Shown here: piece after piece, positions 38,127 to 45,795 of the stretch
Numbering within the stretch: the stretch's first letter is position 1
How the letters are laid out: the number at the start of each line of letters is the position of its first letter
Assembly: GCF_900095285.1 (NCBI RefSeq)
Contig: NZ_LT607734.1
Coordinates: 1,674,001 to 1,738,000 of the forward strand
Source: Fusobacterium gastrosuis
GTDB taxonomy: Bacteria; Fusobacteriota; Fusobacteriia; Fusobacteriales; Fusobacteriaceae
Reading direction: 5' to 3'
Length of the DNA: 64,000 nt
Notes under the pieces: model-generated
Seen by the model: only the letters and a program-made list of their open reading frames with translations
Databases searched by the model: none
Told to the model about the DNA's origin: nothing
Position numbers and translations under genes: made by a program

Positions 38127-39201
38127 TGTTTTCTCCTTTTAAAAGTTTTAGTCCATCTTTTAATCTGTTATCTGGAGTTTCAATAATCTTTGTATTCATG
38201 TCTAAATCAGATAATACTATTACAGTATCTCCTGCAACATTTTTTATTTCTACTTCTTTTTTCAAAATTTCATTTTCATTTACCAAAGTATAAATATAAT
38301 ATTTATTTTCTTCATATACAAGAGATATTTTAGGTAGAACATTATTTTCTTTTGTATCTTTTAGATCTACTGTTGCTTTTATTTTAAATCCAGGTACTAA
38401 GTTATCTATTTTATCTTTTAATTTTACCTCTGCTTCTAAAACATTTTCAGATGTTAAAGTAGATACACTGGATAATTTTGAAATTTTTATAATTTCCCCT
38501 TCGTAAATTTTATCATCATCTGTTGTTTCTAATTTAATTTTTACTTGATCTCCTAATTTTATCATAGTCGAATTATATTCTGGGATTTCAATAACTATTT
38601 TTAAATTATCTGAATCTATTATTTCCATAAGCGATGCGTCTGTATCAACTAAATAATTTTTTTGTGCTTTTAAATTAGATATAACTCCTGCAACTGGACT
38701 TCTTACTTCCTTTGCTGTTTTATTTAAAACTTCACTTAATTCATCAATATTTAATTCAGAAACTCTAAGATCGCCTTCCAATGTTCTTACTTCTTCTAAA
38801 CTTACACCACCTATAGCATATAATTCTTTTACAGTTTTTAAATTTCTTTTGATCTTATTCAAATTAACATTTTCTCGTTCAATATTTCTTTCAATTTTAT
38901 TTTTCTCATCATCATCAAAAGTAACTAAAATTTGTTCCTTTTCTACATAATCTCCATTTTTTACAAAAACTTCCTTCACTTTTAATTTTTTGTCAACAAA
39001 AATTCCAATAGGATTATGAGCACTAATTTGTCCATTCAGTGTCACAGTTCCAATTACATTTGTTTTTTGTAATGTAATATAATTATACTCATTTAAGTAA
39101 ACTTCTTCTGTTTTATTTATTATAAAATACTTAAAAATACCAAATACAGCTATTAGAAGAATAATTACTAGAATTATTTTTTTATTAATTAATTTTTTCA
39201 T
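38110..39201 (-). CDS. periplasmic adaptor (membrane-fusion) protein, MacA/HlyD-like
   Basis: 363 residues linking the inner-membrane pump to the outer-membrane channel. N-terminal membrane anchor IILVIILLIAVFGIFKYFII, lipoyl-like half motif NGQISAHNPIGIFVDKKLKV...VFVKNGDYVEKEQILVTFD, alpha-helical hairpin (about 100-160), second lipoyl half EVRSPVAGVISNLKAQKNYLV, and beta-barrel domain. It overlaps the TolC-like gene upstream by 4 nt and the ATPase downstream by 17 nt. Confidence 0.92.
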   Translation of the reverse strand: MKKLINKKIILVIILLIAVFGIFKYFIINKTEEVYLNEYNYITLQKTNVIGTVTLNGQISAHNPIGIFVDKKLKVKEVFVKNGDYVEKEQILVTFDDDEKNKIERNIERENVNLNKIKRNLKTVKELYAIGGVSLEEVRTLEGDLRVSELNIDELSEVLNKTAKEVRSPVAGVISNLKAQKNYLVDTDASLMEIIDSDNLKIVIEIPEYNSTMIKLGDQVKIKLETTDDDKIYEGEIIKISKLSSVSTLTSENVLEAEVKLKDKIDNLVPGFKIKATVDLKDTKENNVLPKISLVYEENKYYIYTLVNENEILKKEVEIKNVAGDTVIVLSDLDMNTKIIETPDNRLKDGLKLLKGENSDKSK

Positions 39202-40520
39202 TCTTTGCCTCCATAACTAGCTTTTATCAATAATTTATACATAAAAGCATGATACTCATTTTTTACTTTTTTTGTTTCGATTTCTTGAGCTAAATATTTA
39301 TTATATGAATCAATTACATCTAAATAGCTTACTCTACTTAGTTCATTTTCTTTTCTCTTAATTTCATATCTTTTCTTAGCTATTTCTAACTTTTTCTCTG
39401 ATATTTGAGTAGTCTTTTTTAAATCCTCATAATTAGCAAATAACTTTATCTTTTCGCTTCGAATGTTTTCTTTCTTTTTTTCTAAATCATTTATGAGATT
39501 TTTTTCCTCTATCTTTAAATTTTTATATTCAGTATTTGTTGAAAATAATTTTTTAGAAAACTTCACAGAAAATATATTTTCATCTTTATAAGTTCGTCCA
39601 TATCTTTCTGTTTTATCAATTCTTTCATACCCAAATATCAAATCTGGCATGTAACTATTATATTTTTCATATTTCACTTTTTCTTTTAAAATTTCTAGAT
39701 TTAATTCAATATTTTTAATATCCAGTATCATGTAATTATTTATATTTTCTTGAATATCATTTTTTAAATATTCTATTTCTTTCAAACTATAATTTTTCAA
39801 ATTTATTTCATATTCATTTTTAGCTATTTCATAAAAACTTTCTAAGTTTTTTTCTAATATTTCAATTTTTATTTTTATATCTTCTAATTCTACTTCAGCA
39901 GCCTCTAAACTTATTCTAGCTTCCATCCCTAAATCATAAAGTTGCTTAACTTTTTTTAATTCACTTTCATAATATTGTTTTGCCTTTTTTCTATATAGAA
40001 GTTCATTTTGACTATCTAAAATATTCTTATATAAATCTAAAAAATTAAGTTTTCTTTCTTCTAAATTTTTTAAATATTCTATTTCATTCAAATTTTTATT
40101 GATATTGTTTATAACTAAATTACTTCTATGATTAGAATAAAATAAATCTTTCACATTTTTTTCTATTCCATAACTTATGTAATTATTTTTGTTCTCCATA
40201 TAATTATAATTCAAATAAAATGGTCCATATGAAAGTTTATTTTGAAGTGTTTTATCATATTTTCTTGTTCTATCAGCTATATAATTTTCATTCGCATAAA
40301 AATTACTGGAAAACTCTAAACCATTAAAATCCCCCAGTTTATTACTTTTTATTAAATTTTCTAAACTTTCATTTCGATTAAAATATTTGTTTGTTTCATA
40401 GTTATTTTCTTCTCTATCTATTTTTCTAAAAATCTCATCTAAAGAAATTGAATTTTCATTTGCAAATAAAAATAGAGAAAAATTTACAAATAAAAAACTC
40501 ATTAAAAAAAATCTTTTCAT
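39198..40520 (-). CDS. TolC-like outer-membrane efflux protein
   Basis: 440 residues with signal peptide MKRFFLMSFLFVNFSLFLFA. The mature part is long coiled-coil helices interrupted by short strands, as in the OEP family; the recurring 'LYDLGMEARISLEAAEVELED' and 'ENELSRVSYLDVIDSYNKYLAQEI' segments are the two family repeats (x-LG...S-x-LE). It presence implies a diderm envelope. First gene of the four-gene pump operon. A fairly small family member. Confidence 0.85.
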   Translation of the reverse strand: MKRFFLMSFLFVNFSLFLFANENSISLDEIFRKIDREENNYETNKYFNRNESLENLIKSNKLGDFNGLEFSSNFYANENYIADRTRKYDKTLQNKLSYGPFYLNYNYMENKNNYISYGIEKNVKDLFYSNHRSNLVINNINKNLNEIEYLKNLEERKLNFLDLYKNILDSQNELLYRKKAKQYYESELKKVKQLYDLGMEARISLEAAEVELEDIKIKIEILEKNLESFYEIAKNEYEINLKNYSLKEIEYLKNDIQENINNYMILDIKNIELNLEILKEKVKYEKYNSYMPDLIFGYERIDKTERYGRTYKDENIFSVKFSKKLFSTNTEYKNLKIEEKNLINDLEKKKENIRSEKIKLFANYEDLKKTTQISEKKLEIAKKRYEIKRKENELSRVSYLDVIDSYNKYLAQEIETKKVKNEYHAFMYKLLIKASYGGKE

Positions 40521-40584
40521 ATTTTCCTTTCATTAAAAGTAATTTTTGTGATAAATTTTAACAAAAATACTTTTTTCTTTTTTA

Positions 40585-41442
40585 TTATTTTATATTCTTT
40601 ATTTGTTTTAAAGCATTTTCAAATTTTTTTTGAAACCATTCTCTGAGTTCCAAAGGTTCTAAAATCAAAGCCTCATCTAAAAAATAAGAAAAATATTTTT
40701 TTGCTTGTTCTTCCGAACATTCAAATTCATAAATATTTCCTTTCTCAGCTATTATTTTTGGTCTATTAACTTTTGATACTTTTAAAAGTCTTTCTCCTTC
40801 TTCAGTAAGTTTTACTACAATTTTTCTTCCTTGTGACAAAAAGGGATCAAAATTTTTAATAATATTTTGTATATAATCTTCTTCCTCCCATTTTCCTAAT
40901 TCCGAAAGAGTATAAGCCTGTTTTAAATTACTTAATTTATAATTTTTGTATCTTTCTTCTTCAAAATCATAACAAAAGATGTAATTTGCTATTTTAAGAT
41001 CTGAACTTCCAATATAATAAGGGCTTACTTTTACCTTTCTTTCATCATTAAATGTAATAATAATATTTTTTTTATCCTTTATTGCAAGATTAATTCTTTC
41101 TACAATTTCTTTAAAAATAAATAACTCTCTCACATTCTTCTGATTGCTACTATATTTTATAAGTAAATTTCTCATAAATTCTGATTCATTTAAAACTTTT
41201 TTATCCCTTAATACATCATAATAAATCAGGCTATTTTCTTTATTTAAGTTAAATTGAATGAATTTTTTTTCATTATTTAATAGTGGGATATCTATATTTT
41301 TTATATTATATTCTTCATAACTATCTTTTAAATTAAAAAATACATAATTCATAAAATGATTATTTGATATATTAAAATCTTCTATATCATTTTTTATAAT
41401 ATCGTACACATTTTTAGGTATAGTCACTTTTATTTTTTTCAT
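40585..41442 (-). CDS. WYL-domain transcriptional regulator-like protein
   Basis: About 285 residues, paralogue of the WYL protein at 18 kb: N-terminal MKKIKVTIPKNVYDIIKNDIEDFNISNN (ribbon-helix-helix-like), 'RELFIFKEIVERINLAIKDKK', WYL-type region NIIITFNDERKVKVSPYYIG ... YIFCYDFEEERYKNYKLSNLK, and a C terminus ending ALILEPLELREW. Start placed at the ATG 8 nt after AGGTGA; two in-frame ATG/GTG codons just upstream overlap the ribosome site. It directly follows hflX (the hflX stop overlaps the leader) and sits before the efflux operon, which it could regulate; that is a guess from position. Confidence 0.75.
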   Translation of the reverse strand: MKKIKVTIPKNVYDIIKNDIEDFNISNNHFMNYVFFNLKDSYEEYNIKNIDIPLLNNEKKFIQFNLNKENSLIYYDVLRDKKVLNESEFMRNLLIKYSSNQKNVRELFIFKEIVERINLAIKDKKNIIITFNDERKVKVSPYYIGSSDLKIANYIFCYDFEEERYKNYKLSNLKQAYTLSELGKWEEEDYIQNIIKNFDPFLSQGRKIVVKLTEEGERLLKVSKVNRPKIIAEKGNIYEFECSEEQAKKYFSYFLDEALILEPLELREWFQKKFENALKQIKNIK

Positions 41443-41454
41443 CAACATTATCAC

Positions 41455-43257
41455 CTAATTTTCTTCAATAATATAAGCTTTACATAAATTATACTCTCTC
41501 TCATTAAGAATAGCTTCTATTCTAATTCCCTCATTAATATATTCCTCTGATTTCACTATTGAATTTCTATGGAGCATAGCAGAAATATCTGTATTAGAAT
41601 AAGGAATTAACAAAGTACAACTATGAGATTTACTAGCCAAATTATCTTTTATTAAATCCATTAAATCATCTAAATTTTCTTTTGAAACTGCACTTGTAAA
41701 AATTAAACTATAATTATGGTATTTTTCTTTTATTTCCTCTATTCTACTTTCAATATCTAAGTTTTCTTCTCTTGCTTTGTCAATTTTATTTAAAACTAAA
41801 ATTTTAGCTTTATCTAAACATTTTAATTCATCCAAAACTTTTTCAACTGAATCTATTTGTTCAATAACATCAGCTGCAGATATATCTGCAATATGTAAAA
41901 TTAAATCAGAAAATATTACTTCTTCCAATGTAGATTTAAAAGATTCGACTAGATCATGAGGTAATTTTTTTATAAAACCTACTGTATCTGTTAACGAAAT
42001 AATTCTTTTATCTTTTAAAGCTACTGTTCTTGTCGTTGTATCAAGTGTCGCAAACAACATATCCTTTGATAAAACTTCTTCTTTCTTTAATGTTTTATCA
42101 CTCGGATATAAATCTACTAAAATATTTCTAAGCGTAGATTTTCCTACATTAGTATACCCCACCAGTGAAACTCTTGGAATTCCTGATTCTTCTCTTTTTT
42201 CTCTTTGTGTATTTCTAACTTTTCTTATAGCTTCTAATTCATCTTTTAAAATAGTTATATTTTTCCTAATGAGTCTTCTATCTATTTCTAATTTTTTTTC
42301 TCCCGGTCCTTTTGTTCCTACTCCACCACCTAATCTAGACATAGTTACTCCAAAACCAATAAGTCTATTACTTCTATATTTTAACTGTGCTAATTCAACT
42401 TGTAATTTAGCTTCTCTTGTTTTTGCACGCCTTGCAAAAATTTCAAGAATTAAAGTCGTTCTGTCAATTACCTTGCACCCTGTAGCCTCTTCTATACATT
42501 TTAGCTGAAGTCCACTTAATTCTTCATCAAAAATTAATAAATTTGCTCTTTGAATTTGGATATTTAAAGCTAGTTCTTGAATTTTACCAGACCCTATCAA
42601 AAATAATGGATCCACTTTTTTTCTCTTTTGAAAAAATCTCCCAACAACTTTTAAGTCACAAGCGTAAGCAAGCTCTTTTAGCTCTTCTAACGATTCCTCA
42701 TCATCAATTCCAACTAAAATTGCATACTCTGTATCATCTTCCACTACATTTCTTTTCTTCAAATATTCTTCAATTTCTTTAACTTTTTCTAAATATTGAA
42801 AATTTTCTATTTCTTTTAAAAATTGTTTCTCATAAGTTAATTCTTCATTTACAATATTACAAAATGCTATTTCATAACCTGTCACACCTGTTTCACTTAC
42901 ACCTATTGAAATTATACAATCCAATTTTAATTTAATTAAGGCTGAAATATCAACTGATGATAAATGAGGATTTCCTCCTGGATGTGTGTGTATTATCCTA
43001 ATTCCTGATAATCTTCTTTCATACACTGTAATTGGCGGTAAATTTACAGAACTACTATCTCCAATAGAAATCTCCACTATGTTGCCATTTCTATCTATTG
43101 CTAAATTAATTTCCCTATTTATTTTATTACTTATTTCAGCAATAAATCTTACTATCTCTACATCTATTAATTTACCCTTTTCAATTTTTATTTCATAAAG
43201 TTCATTTAGTTGATTTAAAAGAAATTCTTTTAAGCCTTCTATATTTCCATTTATCAT
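41455..43257 (-). CDS. hflX: ribosome-splitting GTPase HflX with N-terminal JAMM-like domain
   Basis: 600 residues, about 170 longer than E. coli HflX. Residues ~175-370 form the HflX N-terminal domain (KVDPLFLIGSGKIQELA, ANLLIFDEELSGLQ, GVTMSRLGGGVGTKGPGE). The GTPase domain follows: GYTNVGKSTL, DTTTRT, DTVGFI, NKID. The extra N-terminal ~160 residues contain HTHPGGNPHLSSVD, which matches the metalloprotease JAMM pattern HxHx7SxxD exactly (His90, His92, Ser100, Asp103). Such extended HflX proteins are known from clostridia, as far as I recall. HflX dissociates stalled or hibernating ribosomes; the role of the extension is unknown. It follows aroK by 17 nt. Confidence 0.93.
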   Translation of the reverse strand: MINGNIEGLKEFLLNQLNELYEIKIEKGKLIDVEIVRFIAEISNKINREINLAIDRNGNIVEISIGDSSSVNLPPITVYERRLSGIRIIHTHPGGNPHLSSVDISALIKLKLDCIISIGVSETGVTGYEIAFCNIVNEELTYEKQFLKEIENFQYLEKVKEIEEYLKKRNVVEDDTEYAILVGIDDEESLEELKELAYACDLKVVGRFFQKRKKVDPLFLIGSGKIQELALNIQIQRANLLIFDEELSGLQLKCIEEATGCKVIDRTTLILEIFARRAKTREAKLQVELAQLKYRSNRLIGFGVTMSRLGGGVGTKGPGEKKLEIDRRLIRKNITILKDELEAIRKVRNTQREKREESGIPRVSLVGYTNVGKSTLRNILVDLYPSDKTLKKEEVLSKDMLFATLDTTTRTVALKDKRIISLTDTVGFIKKLPHDLVESFKSTLEEVIFSDLILHIADISAADVIEQIDSVEKVLDELKCLDKAKILVLNKIDKAREENLDIESRIEEIKEKYHNYSLIFTSAVSKENLDDLMDLIKDNLASKSHSCTLLIPYSNTDISAMLHRNSIVKSEEYINEGIRIEAILNEREYNLCKAYIIEEN

Positions 43258-43274
43258 TTAATTTTTCCTCCAAA

Positions 43275-43793
43275 TTATGATGTGATATATGCATCTTTTA
43301 TCGTATTTACTGTATCAAAAACATTGGTTTTCTCATCAATTTTCACAGTGTAATCTGCAGATATTTCATATAAAAATCTTCTTTTTTCGTATAAATCTTC
43401 AATAATTTTCTTTTTATCTTCAGCTACATTTAATATTGGGCGAGTTGTTGAATTTTTCAATCTTTGATATAAACATTCTATCGTGCAATCCAAATAAACA
43501 ACAAAAGATGTTTCTCTTAGTCTTTTGATGTTCTCGTTATCCAATATTGAACCTCCACCAGTCGAAATTACACAATTATTTTTTAAAGATTCTTGAGCTA
43601 TTATTTCCCTTTCTAAATCTCTAAAATAAATTTGACCTTTTTCCTCGAAAATTTCATTTATTGATTTTTTTTCTCTTGCTGCAATAACTTTATCAACATC
43701 AACAAATTTCATTTCCATGAGCTTTGCTAGTGCTTTTCCAACAGTAGTTTTTCCACTTCCCATAAAACCAATTAATGCAATATTATCCTTCAT
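43275..43793 (-). CDS. aroK: shikimate kinase
   Basis: Phosphorylates shikimate in chorismate synthesis. 172 residues: Walker [32 protein letters not shown] (shikimate-binding Asp), [13 protein letters not shown] and the lid [11 protein letters not shown] with catalytic arginine. An extended -10 TATGTTATAAT lies 32-43 nt upstream of the ATG (43826-43836). First gene of an aroK-hflX-WYL run with short gaps. Confidence 0.95.
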   Translation of the reverse strand: MKDNIALIGFMGSGKTTVGKALAKLMEMKFVDVDKVIAAREKKSINEIFEEKGQIYFRDLEREIIAQESLKNNCVISTGGGSILDNENIKRLRETSFVVYLDCTIECLYQRLKNSTTRPILNVAEDKKKIIEDLYEKRRFLYEISADYTVKIDEKTNVFDTVNTIKDAYITS

Positions 43794-43825
43794 AATCTTC
43801 CTTTTTATTTTTTATTCTTCTGAAT

Positions 43826-43836
43826 ATTATAACATA
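43826..43836 (-). promoter_or_regulatory. extended -10 element of the aroK-hflX operon
   Basis: On the minus strand TATGTTATAAT: consensus TATAAT with a TGn extension, 33 nt before aroK. No good -35 hexamer is visible. Confidence 0.6.
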
Positions 43837-43844
43837 TATTTTAA

Positions 43845-43875
43845 ATAAAAAACTGCATTAAAATTTTAATGCAGT
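43845..43875 (-). terminator. intrinsic terminator of the small helical gene
   Basis: On the minus strand CTGCATTAAAA / TTTTAATGCAG is followed by six T; about 27 nt after the stop of the gene at 43902. Confidence 0.88.
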
Positions 43876-43901
43876 CATATTTTTATTTCTAATTCAATAT
43901 T

Positions 43902-44126
43902 TTATTTTTTATCTTCTAATTTTTTTACAAGAGCTGAATTTTTCTTTAAAAATGCTTCAAAATCATCATGTTTTAATACTCTTTTTCCTAACTCTTCCTT
44001 ACATTTTTTCCCTAATTCCTTTATAGCAGCTCTATTTTCAGCAGTTTGTCTTTTCCCAATTTTAGCTAAAATTCCATTTAATTCGTGTTCTTCAGAAAAA
44101 TTTATTAATATTTTATCTAGACTCAT
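43902..44126 (-). CDS. small helical hypothetical protein, 74 residues
   Basis: MSLDKILINFSEEHELNGIL followed by a lysine-rich helical tail (LGKKCKEELGKRVLKHDDF, AFLKKNSALVKKLEDKK). The second ATG is used: GGAGG lies 7 nt before it, while the first ATG touches the ribosome site. Not recognised; highly charged and basic, without membrane segments. Single-gene transcript with its own terminator, adjacent to tRNA-Gly, so probably core genome rather than element cargo. Confidence 0.7.
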   Translation of the reverse strand: MSLDKILINFSEEHELNGILAKIGKRQTAENRAAIKELGKKCKEELGKRVLKHDDFEAFLKKNSALVKKLEDKK

Positions 44127-44192
44127 AATCATACCTCCATATTTTAGTTATCCTATATTAATACAAAGATAATAAAAAGTCAAGAAAAGTAA

Positions 44193-44220
44193 TAAAAAAA
44201 CAACCAATTTATTTTGATTG
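44193..44220 (-). terminator. intrinsic terminator of tRNA-Gly(GCC)
   Basis: On the minus strand CAATCAA / TTGGTTG (one G-T pair) with a short loop runs into seven T; 16 nt after the tRNA 3' end. Confidence 0.75.
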
Positions 44221-44235
44221 CTTTAATTAAATATA

Positions 44236-44311
44236 TGGAGCGGGAAACGAGGCTCGAACTCGCGACATTAACCTTGGCAAGGTTACACTCTACCAACTGA
44301 GTTATTCCCGC
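44236..44311 (-). tRNA. tRNA-Gly (anticodon GCC)
   Basis: 76 nt with encoded CCA. Acceptor GCGGGAA / TTCCCGC, anticodon arm with loop containing TTGCCAA, T-arm GCGAGTTCGAGCCTCGT. It shares its T-arm and acceptor with the tRNA-Gly(TCC) at 63584 but differs in the anticodon arm. It marks the left border of the accessory region. Confidence 0.96.
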
Positions 44312-44321
44312 ATTTTTTTAT

Positions 44322-44350
44322 AAAAAATAGTTCTTATTTTAAAAGAACTA
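44322..44350 (-). terminator. terminator-like hairpin between tRNA-Leu relic and tRNA-Gly
   Basis: On the minus strand TAGTTCTT / AAGAACTA (with further A-T pairs) is followed by TTTTTT. It would end transcripts arriving from the right before tRNA-Gly. Possibly the original terminator of the tRNA-Leu operon now at 63 kb. Confidence 0.7.
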
Positions 44351-44378
44351 CCTTAACTTTTCTAATTTATAATACCTA

Positions 44379-44423
44379 TAAAATTAATGTTTAATTTCAC
44401 TGAAAGTAAGTGTGGTGCGGAGA
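44379..44423. repeat. left copy of tRNA-Leu 3' end and flank (candidate att site)
   Basis: 45-nt segment aligning without gaps to 63039-63083: 35 of 45 positions agree, including the last 11 (TGGTGCGGAGA), which are the reverse complement of the tRNA-Leu 3' acceptor end with CCA. Interpreted as the chromosomal 3' flank displaced when the element inserted at tRNA-Leu. Confidence 0.5.
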
Positions 44424-44447
44424 TGGGAACTTCCCAAATCCTCACCA
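44413..44447 (-). other. imperfect 35-nt palindrome, tRNA-Leu acceptor relic
   Basis: 14 of 17 base pairs match around a single central base. One arm reads as the tRNA-Leu 3' end (TCTCCGCACCA on the minus strand). The other (GGTGAGGAT) resembles the tRNA-Leu 5' acceptor strand GCGGGGA with two transitions. It starts right after a consensus promoter. It may be a tRNA-Leu gene with its body deleted, a recombinase recognition site, or the 5' end of a small RNA. Confidence 0.5.
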
Positions 44448-44450
44448 TTT

Positions 44451-44478
44451 ATTATAACAAACTTTTTTTATTTGTCAA
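44451..44478 (-). promoter_or_regulatory. consensus promoter reading toward the tRNA-Leu relic and tRNA-Gly
   Basis: On the minus strand TTGACA, 16-nt spacer, TATAAT: both hexamers perfect. The predicted start is at or within 3 nt of the GGTGAGG arm of the 35-nt palindrome. Confidence 0.85.
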
Positions 44479-44495
44479 GAATACTTTTGTTACAT

Positions 44496-45795
44496 TTATA
44501 TATCCTCTTTATTTATCTCAAATTTTTCTAGTTCTTTTAATACTCCATTTTCTAAATTAATTATTTTTGAAAACTCTATTCCTAATTTCCTTTTAGTTGA
44601 GGATATTATTATTTGTCTATCATTTAGAAAAAATTCACATATTTTTATCATTTTTTTTGCAACATCATCAGTTACTTCCCCACTTACAGGTGAATCTATA
44701 ATAAATGGCAGTTTTATATTTATTTTTTTCCACAAAAAGGTTTAAAGCAATTTTATATGCCAATGCTAATTTATGTCTTTGTGTCCCTGATATTCCCGCC
44801 AATTTCTTTCTAAAAATGACATCTTTATAAACATAATTTTTAGAAACCCCTATTTTTTTTAAAATTGGTTCTAAAATTTCCCAAAATTCTTCTGTTACTT
44901 CTTCTACATATTTTTTTATCTCATTATTTCTATCTTCTAGTTCATTTTTTCTTAAATTTTTTAGTTCTATTAAATAATTTTCATCTAAATTATTTTTTAA
45001 GTTGTATAAAGCAACATTAAAATGATTATTGCTATTCTCTGATGTTTGAATGATTTTAGAAAGTGACTTTTTCTTTTCCTTTTCTATTTTTTTTAAGTTT
45101 TCAATTTCTAAAGCAAGTTCTGTTTTTTGCATTTCTAAAATTTCTGTCATCATATCATAAGATTTTAAATTTTCTCTAGAAACTAATATGTCTTCTCCAC
45201 TGTGTTGGATAATTATATTAAACTGTTCTATTTTTTCTATAAATTTTTTATTATTCAAAAGAATGGATTCTAATTCTTTTTTTCTTTTTTGTAATTTCAT
45301 ATTGGATATTATTTAACTCATTTTTCAAAGTATCCATTACTTCATCACTTTCTTTATCTAAATAAATTTGACTTTTTACAACTTTATCTTTCAAAATGTT
45401 TTCAACCTTTCCAATTACAAGAGTTTCAGCTTCTAAATTTTCAATTTGAAATATTAAATCATCGAATTCATTTCCTTTTTCAATTGAAAGAAGAAACTTT
45501 TCAATATTAAAATTGATTCTCCCTATTACAGAACCTCTGTTAAGTAAAGTCCATCCTTTTTCTTGATCTATATAGTAACACCCTAAAATAGCACTTGTTA
45601 AATATAAAGATTGTATATTCAGCAAAACACTACTCATAGGTATCTCTGTATTTTTAGATAAAGAATTTATACCTTAATATAATCTTTTTTATTATATTTA
45701 AATTCAAAAGCATCTAAAACCTAACCAAGTTCATCTATTTCCTTAATAAGTTTTTTGAAATTAGAAAATATTGGAAACCCTTTTATTTCAGCCAT
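44496..45795 (-). pseudogene. decayed SMC-like/ABC-type ATPase gene
   Basis: Four consecutive reading-frame pieces on the minus strand make up one broken protein. 45795-45667 reads MAEIKGFPIFSNFKKLIKEI with in-frame TAG and TAA; a frameshift leads to the piece starting at 45637 (SSVLLNIQSLYLTSAILGCY); another A/T-run shift leads to 45300-44668, a coiled coil ending in an ABC-like signature GISGTQRHKLALAYKIAL; a third shift leads to 44735-44496 with Walker B-like PFIIDSPVSGEVTDD and IIISSTKRKLG. No Walker A is found, so the 5' end is also missing, cut by the AAA/PD-(D/E)XK gene. Probably a former defence or repair ATPase. Confidence 0.8.
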
